Assembly (NCBI GenBank): GCA_016699895.1
Contig: CP064991.1
Span: forward strand, 434,001-498,000
Source: Candidatus Saccharibacteria bacterium
GTDB lineage: Bacteria > Patescibacteriota > Saccharimonadia > Saccharimonadales > Saccharimonadaceae
Reading direction: 5' to 3'
DNA: 64,000 nt
Position 1 is the first letter of the stretch, and each line of letters opens with the position of its first letter. The notes under the pieces were generated by a model, which was given only the letters and a program-made list of their open reading frames with translations, ran no database searches and was not told the origin of the DNA. Positions 59,957 through 64,000 of this stretch are shown here, in pieces. Made by a program: the position numbers and the translations under genes.

Positions 59957-62482
59957 GTGATATTTTACCAAAAGACTGCAGAAGAGACTTTATCATCTCT
60001 GAATACAAGTCCCAAAGGGATAACCTCTAACGAAGCGAATAAACGTTTGCTGGCGCATGGTCCGAATCAATTGGAGGTCAAAGGTGAGCCACTATGGAAA
60101 AAGCTAGCAGCGCCTTTTTCGTCTCTGATGATGTTAGTGCTAGTTGCAGCTGGTGGCGTTAGCTTGTGGCAACAAGAGTTTGTCGACGCCATTATTATTT
60201 TTGCCATTATTATGATTAGTGCAGTAATTGACTGGTTTCAACAGTGGTCAACGGAGAGAATTTTACGTAGTTTGCGACATAGAGAGCACGAAGACGTCGA
60301 GGTCTATCGCGATAATATAATTACTAGGGTTAAAACAGAGCATTTAGTCTGCGGTGATATTATAATTCTACAAGAAGGACAAAAGATTCCAGCCGATGCC
60401 CGTTTGATCGAGTCGAACAACCTTCATGTAGATGAGTCGATGCTAACAGGGGAGTCTCTGTCAGTAAAAAAGACTACAAAGCAGTTAAAGGGCGATAGGG
60501 AAGTCTATAATCAGCTGAACATGTTATTTAGCGGCTCTTTTGTAGTGACAGGTTCTGGTATTGCTGCTATAACAGCCATTGGTAATGACACCGAGTTCGG
60601 TCGCTTGGCCAAACTGGCGAGTAAGATAGATGAAAAATCACCAGTCCAGAAAAAGATTGACGATATCATTAGGAAAGTTATCTTGGCAGTTTTTGTATTA
60701 GCTGGTATAACTCTCGTTCTAGAACTGATACGTGGTATCGAACTAGTAGAAGCATTAAGATTCATTTTGGCATTCTCAGTTTCTGCTGTTCCAGAGGGTT
60801 TGCCTGTTGCTATTGCGGTTGTACTGGCTCTAGGAATGCGACGGATGGCCGAAGAAAAAGCTTTAGTTCGCAATATGCGTGCTATTGAAAATATCGGTTT
60901 AGTGACGACGATCGCTACTGATAAAACTGGCACACTAACTCGTAATGAATTGAGAGTGCAGGATGTTTGGTCGCCCAGATTCAATCCTCAAGCTTTCGCA
61001 CTACAAACGGCTTTTTCACTCAATATGACCAAAGGCTCAATCAGTGATCCACTCGATAATGCACTATTAATGTACGCTCAGAAATACAAAGTCAACGCAC
61101 CGCATAACTTAGCGAATGCGGAGTTAGTACAAGTTTTGCCATTTGACTATCGGTATTCTATGAGTGGCAATATATGGCGATTTGAAAAAAAGTTTGAAGT
61201 GTACGTTAAAGGAGCTCCTGAAAAGATTATAAATCAATGTAAAATGTCTGCCGCTGAAGAAGTTAATGCTATGGAACAGTTACATTCTTTTGCGGGAAAA
61301 GGGTTTCGGGTAATTGCATTCGCACAAATTTCATTATCCGATAAGATAGATAAATTATCAGAGATCCCTGTTAAGAAAATGAAACTAATTGGTTTAATGG
61401 CGATTGCCGATGAGTTGCGTCCCGGCGTAGAGGCAGCTATTCGTGAATCTGCTGGGGCTGGTGTACAGGTGCGAATGATAACTGGTGATCACTCTGAAAC
61501 TGCCTATCACATCGCCAAGAAAATCGGCATAGCTAATGATTCATTGCAAGTTTACGATAGCAGACGTCTTATGAAACTAAATCCATCCGAACTTGCTACC
61601 GTAGTTGAGAATACTCGAGTTTATGCGCGGGTTATACCCGAAGCTAAACATTTAATTCTAAATGAGTTGAATAAGACTGATATTACAGCTATGACCGGAG
61701 ATGGAGTTAATGACGTTCCGGCTTTGTCGCGAGCGCATGTAGGTATATCTATGGGATCAGGTGCGGCTATTGCTAAGGACGCTAGCGATATAGTGCTGCT
61801 AGATAATAATTTTCGATCGATTGTTACAGCTGTTCACGAAGGGCGTACTATTGTTGCTAACATTAGGCGTATTCTGGTTTACCTATTAGCTACCAATGCA
61901 GGTGAAGTGTTGACTACGATTGGAGCTTTATTAATTGGTTTACCCCTACCAGTATTGGCTGTGCAAATACTATGGATTAACTTAGTGACAGATACCTTTA
62001 TGGTGATTCCACTAGGTCTAGAACCTGGTAATAAAAATGATATGAAACATCCGCCCGCGAAAGCCAATGCGCCAATCTTATCTAACTATCTGATTAGTCG
62101 TATAGTATTAGCTGCATTAGGTATGTCAATAATATCCTTAACTGTATTTGTTATATTTCTAAGTACGCACGGTGAAGCTGAAGCTCGTTCAGCCACATTC
62201 TTAGTTTTAGTTGTTATTCAGTGGATTAATGCTATAGCTATGCGTGGAGAGGCGCCGGTTTATCGTCTTTTGCGAATCAAGAACAGGGCTTTTACGTTTG
62301 CACTGATAGCGGCCATAATAGTCCAGGTAGTTGTTATGTTAACTCCATTTAGCTCTATTCTACACCTTAATACTATACACGCTGATTCTTGGCTAGCTTG
62401 TTTAATAGCAGCTGTAGTAATGCTAGCAATTATCGAAATTCATAAATACATAGGTCGTCGAAACCATCAAAATATAAGCTAG
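59957..62482 (+). CDS. P-type cation ATPase (P2-type, Ca/Na-like)
   Basis: 841 residues, GTG start. N-terminal cation-ATPase domain, actuator motif MLTGESLSV, TM4 SAVPEGLPVAIAVVLALGMRR, phosphorylation motif ATDKTGTLTRNEL, KGAPE nucleotide site, GDGVNDVPALSRAHVGISMG and six C-terminal helices. PEGLPVAV-type TM4 with GN/LPxAVT-like residues indicates the P2A/P2B (Ca) group. Together with the gene at 31469 the organism has two such pumps in 30 kb. Confidence 0.94.
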   Translation: MIFYQKTAEETLSSLNTSPKGITSNEANKRLLAHGPNQLEVKGEPLWKKLAAPFSSLMMLVLVAAGGVSLWQQEFVDAIIIFAIIMISAVIDWFQQWSTERILRSLRHREHEDVEVYRDNIITRVKTEHLVCGDIIILQEGQKIPADARLIESNNLHVDESMLTGESLSVKKTTKQLKGDREVYNQLNMLFSGSFVVTGSGIAAITAIGNDTEFGRLAKLASKIDEKSPVQKKIDDIIRKVILAVFVLAGITLVLELIRGIELVEALRFILAFSVSAVPEGLPVAIAVVLALGMRRMAEEKALVRNMRAIENIGLVTTIATDKTGTLTRNELRVQDVWSPRFNPQAFALQTAFSLNMTKGSISDPLDNALLMYAQKYKVNAPHNLANAELVQVLPFDYRYSMSGNIWRFEKKFEVYVKGAPEKIINQCKMSAAEEVNAMEQLHSFAGKGFRVIAFAQISLSDKIDKLSEIPVKKMKLIGLMAIADELRPGVEAAIRESAGAGVQVRMITGDHSETAYHIAKKIGIANDSLQVYDSRRLMKLNPSELATVVENTRVYARVIPEAKHLILNELNKTDITAMTGDGVNDVPALSRAHVGISMGSGAAIAKDASDIVLLDNNFRSIVTAVHEGRTIVANIRRILVYLLATNAGEVLTTIGALLIGLPLPVLAVQILWINLVTDTFMVIPLGLEPGNKNDMKHPPAKANAPILSNYLISRIVLAALGMSIISLTVFVIFLSTHGEAEARSATFLVLVVIQWINAIAMRGEAPVYRLLRIKNRAFTFALIAAIIVQVVVMLTPFSSILHLNTIHADSWLACLIAAVVMLAIIEIHKYIGRRNHQNIS

Positions 62483-62610
62483 TGAGTAGGTTTATAGATA
62501 TTTTATTTTAGTGACGATTTAATATTTGTACAAAACTTGACTTTCTTTTTTCTAACCTGTACACTATCTATAAGCTTAAACATGTCACCTAGGAGGAGTG
62601 TGAACCAACT
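62483..62610. other. Intergenic region with promoter
   Basis: About 130 bp, AT-rich. Holds -35 TTGACT (62537-62542) and -10 TACACT (62560-62565) with 17 nt spacing, and AGGAGG at 62591-62596 ahead of a short ORF. Confidence 0.65.
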
Positions 62611-62673
62611 ATGGTTATAAAACTACCGCAAACAAGCAAAAGTACCCATAGAGGAGAAGTAGTACTACTATGA
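62611..62673 (+). CDS. 20-residue leader ORF coupled to the collagen-like gene
   Basis: ATG preceded by AGGAGG at about 14 bp; reads MVIKLPQTSKSTHRGEVVLL and ends TGA overlapping the ATG of the collagen-like gene (ATGA). The second half encodes AGAGGAGAAG, which is also the Shine-Dalgarno for the next gene. It probably acts to couple or regulate translation rather than as a functional peptide. Confidence 0.45.
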   Translation: MVIKLPQTSKSTHRGEVVLL

Positions 62674-63584
62674 CTCGTCTCCCAACACCAGGTTCCGACG
62701 AAGGCCAATGGGGTCAAATCCTCAATGACTACCTGTCTGCCGCCCATAAAACTGATGGTAGTCTCAAAGATAACGTAGTAACCTCTAATAACCTAGCTCC
62801 TGGCTCAGTTAGCTCAGCTAACATAGCTACCGGAGCTGTTACCGCTGCTAGTCTAGCTACCAATGCCGTCTCTGCCGATACTATCCAACCAGCTACCATT
62901 ACTGAAGACTTACTAGATCCTGCAGTTGCCACTAAACCAAACTCTATTGCAGGCGCTACTGGCGCTACCGGCCCTCAAGGACCAACTGGGTCTCCGGCGC
63001 CACTGGCGCTACTGGTCTACAAGGCGTCCAAGGCTCAACTGGTTCAACTGGTCTTCAGGGCGCAACCGGCCCAGGTACGCCAGGTGCCAGGGGCGAGGTC
63101 AACGGGCCCTACAGGCATGGGAACACCGGGGTATTGGTGCGACGGCGCAGGTTCAATTGGTGCTACCGGTGCTCAAGGTACCCGGGCGGCAGGTGCACAG
63201 GTCCTCCGGGGCCAGGGGCAACCGGAACTACAGGGCAACCGGTGCCCAAGGTTGACTGGGCAACGGTTCCCTGGACCGGGGGGGGCCCGGGGCCCGGCCC
63301 CGGCCGGGGGGCCCGACGGCCGCCCGGCCCGGGGGGCGCGAGGGGGCGGCGGGGCGGGGGGGCCGGATTACAGCGGCATTGGATTCTAAAGGCGCAACCT
63401 CACATACTCATACTGCCGGATCGCAAATCAGTGACTCCTCAGTTGTCGGACGAGCCGTTTTGACCGCTCCTGATACAGCCACTGCTCAATCGGCACTTGC
63501 CGCAACAGGCCAGTACAGGTCGTTGATTCGTTCGCCGAGGTAACTACTCCAGTTTATGGCACATTATATGTAGTGAGGTCATAA
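62670..63584 (+). pseudogene. Collagen-like surface protein with TRLPTPGSD N-terminal domain (several frameshifts)
   Basis: The N-terminal 40 residues match the protein at 27210 (MTRLPTPGSDEGQWGQILND). Then a repetitive helical or beta-helical ATGAVTAASLATNA block, and a G-x-y collagen tract starting GATGATGPQGPTG. At about 62990 the frame breaks; the other frame continues GATGATGLQGVQG. From about 63260 to 63370 the sequence is a G/C homopolymer mess. The C-terminal part SHTHTAGSQISDSSVVGRAV and, after another shift, VVDSFAEVTTPVYGTLYVV ends at 63584. Most likely a collapsed or mis-called repetitive collagen region of one large surface gene. Confidence 0.6.
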
Positions 63585-63586
63585 TA

Positions 63587-64000
63587 ATGGCGGTCACATT
63601 TGGCGGTTATCGCTATGGTGCTACAGGCAGTAATGTCTCTACGGTCAATATAAATCCAAACCTCGGAGGTGGTGGATCAGGAGGCGCCGCTTGTAATGTG
63701 GGAGACTGGATGATATTAGTCATGATAGGTGGATCTGGCATGGGTGATACGAACGTACCTGGCGACCTATCGGGATGGACGATAGTAAGATCTTTTGGCT
63801 ATTCGACGGGCGCGGGGGCTTTTGAAACTGGTGTATGGATGAAAAAGCGTGAAGCCGGTGAGACTAGCTATGACTGGCCGCTAGATGGTACTGGTATTCA
63901 AACTAGTTGGCACATGGTATGGTATAGGGGCGCTGCAGATGCATTTAGTGGAGTATTTTGGGATCGTAATGGTCATGGCACGAGCACTACGAATGTTGCG
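63587..64000 (+). CDS. Surface/phage-tail-like protein, cut by window end
   Basis: Open from ATG 63587 to the last base (138 codons) with no stop, 2 bp after the end of the collagen-like frame. It starts MAVTFGGYRYGATGSNVS, continues with glycine-rich GGGGSGG and a beta-rich GDWMILVMIGGSGMGD segment, and has W-rich strands (GVWMKKREAGETSYDW, MVWYRGA). This resembles the beta-sandwich domains found in tail-fibre and surface proteins. The function and full length are unknown. Confidence 0.6.
   Translation, partial: MAVTFGGYRYGATGSNVSTVNINPNLGGGGSGGAACNVGDWMILVMIGGSGMGDTNVPGDLSGWTIVRSFGYSTGAGAFETGVWMKKREAGETSYDWPLDGTGIQTSWHMVWYRGAADAFSGVFWDRNGHGTSTTNVA

Overview
The window looks like a draft contig from a small, compact bacterium of the Patescibacteria/CPR, most likely a Candidatus Saccharibacteria (TM7) relative. 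I infer this from the tightly packed housekeeping genes, many translational overlaps, GC content that I judge by eye to be just under 50%, collagen-like and CotH-type surface genes, and the near absence of biosynthetic pathways. UGA acts as a normal stop in several clean genes. No rRNA is present, so the assignment is not proven. Several genes carry single-base frameshifts, often at homopolymers, or in-frame stops, and the extreme 3' end is scrambled. Either the assembly has uncorrected errors or some genes are decaying.

Layout. 1-10 kb: end of a corrinoid adenosyltransferase gene, typA, gpmA, ldh, eno, two CDP-alcohol phosphatidyltransferase-like genes, rarA, an SPFH gene and ddl. 9.96-10.5 kb: tRNA-Phe, -Gly, -Cys and -Leu. 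10.5-16.27 kb: an integrated element at the 3' end of tRNA-Leu, with a large serine recombinase, a PadR regulator and a MacB/FtsX-type ABC exporter. 16.3-26 kb: nucleoside hydrolase with a structured leader, lemA-htpX operon, ligA, three NTP-housekeeping genes and an RRM protein. 26-30 kb: glycosyltransferase and a collagen/Fn3 plus CotH surface locus. 30-44 kb: tRNA-Ala, AEC transporter, P-type ATPase, Mur ligase, a leucyl-tRNA synthetase carrying an inserted Nudix domain, then rpmF-nusB-nudix-rnc and rpsP-khpA-trmD, a rhodanese and tRNA-Gln. 44.3-47.4 kb: an AT-rich restriction-modification island with a structured leader RNA and a HEPN (DUF3644-like) gene. 47.5-53.2 kb: an S66 peptidase and an unusual HAD-PRTase / SIS / kinase / HIT cluster. 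53.2-62.5 kb: small membrane proteins, AI-2E-type permease, a MutY-like glycosylase, MscS, a GH13 enzyme, a TrxR-like flavoprotein and a second P-type ATPase. 62.6-64 kb: a second collagen-like surface locus, damaged and cut by the window end.

The most interesting points are: (i) attP of the mobile element lies inside the recombinase 3' coding end, so integration changes the recombinase C-terminus and makes it read antisense through tRNA-Leu and tRNA-Cys, while an extra inverted attP-like site and a perfect 132-bp inverted repeat could allow inversions; (ii) the LeuS-Nudix fusion; (iii) a three-copy intergenic repeat of about 115-125 bp whose terminal stems covary; (iv) many genes with a TATAAT-type -10 box 5-9 nt before the start codon, indicating leaderless mRNAs; (v) an R-M-HEPN island with a leader attenuator; (vi) candidate regulatory RNAs ahead of the nucleoside hydrolase and the glycosyltransferase; and (vii) two tRNA loci with a duplicated 5' half plus an inverted fragment.
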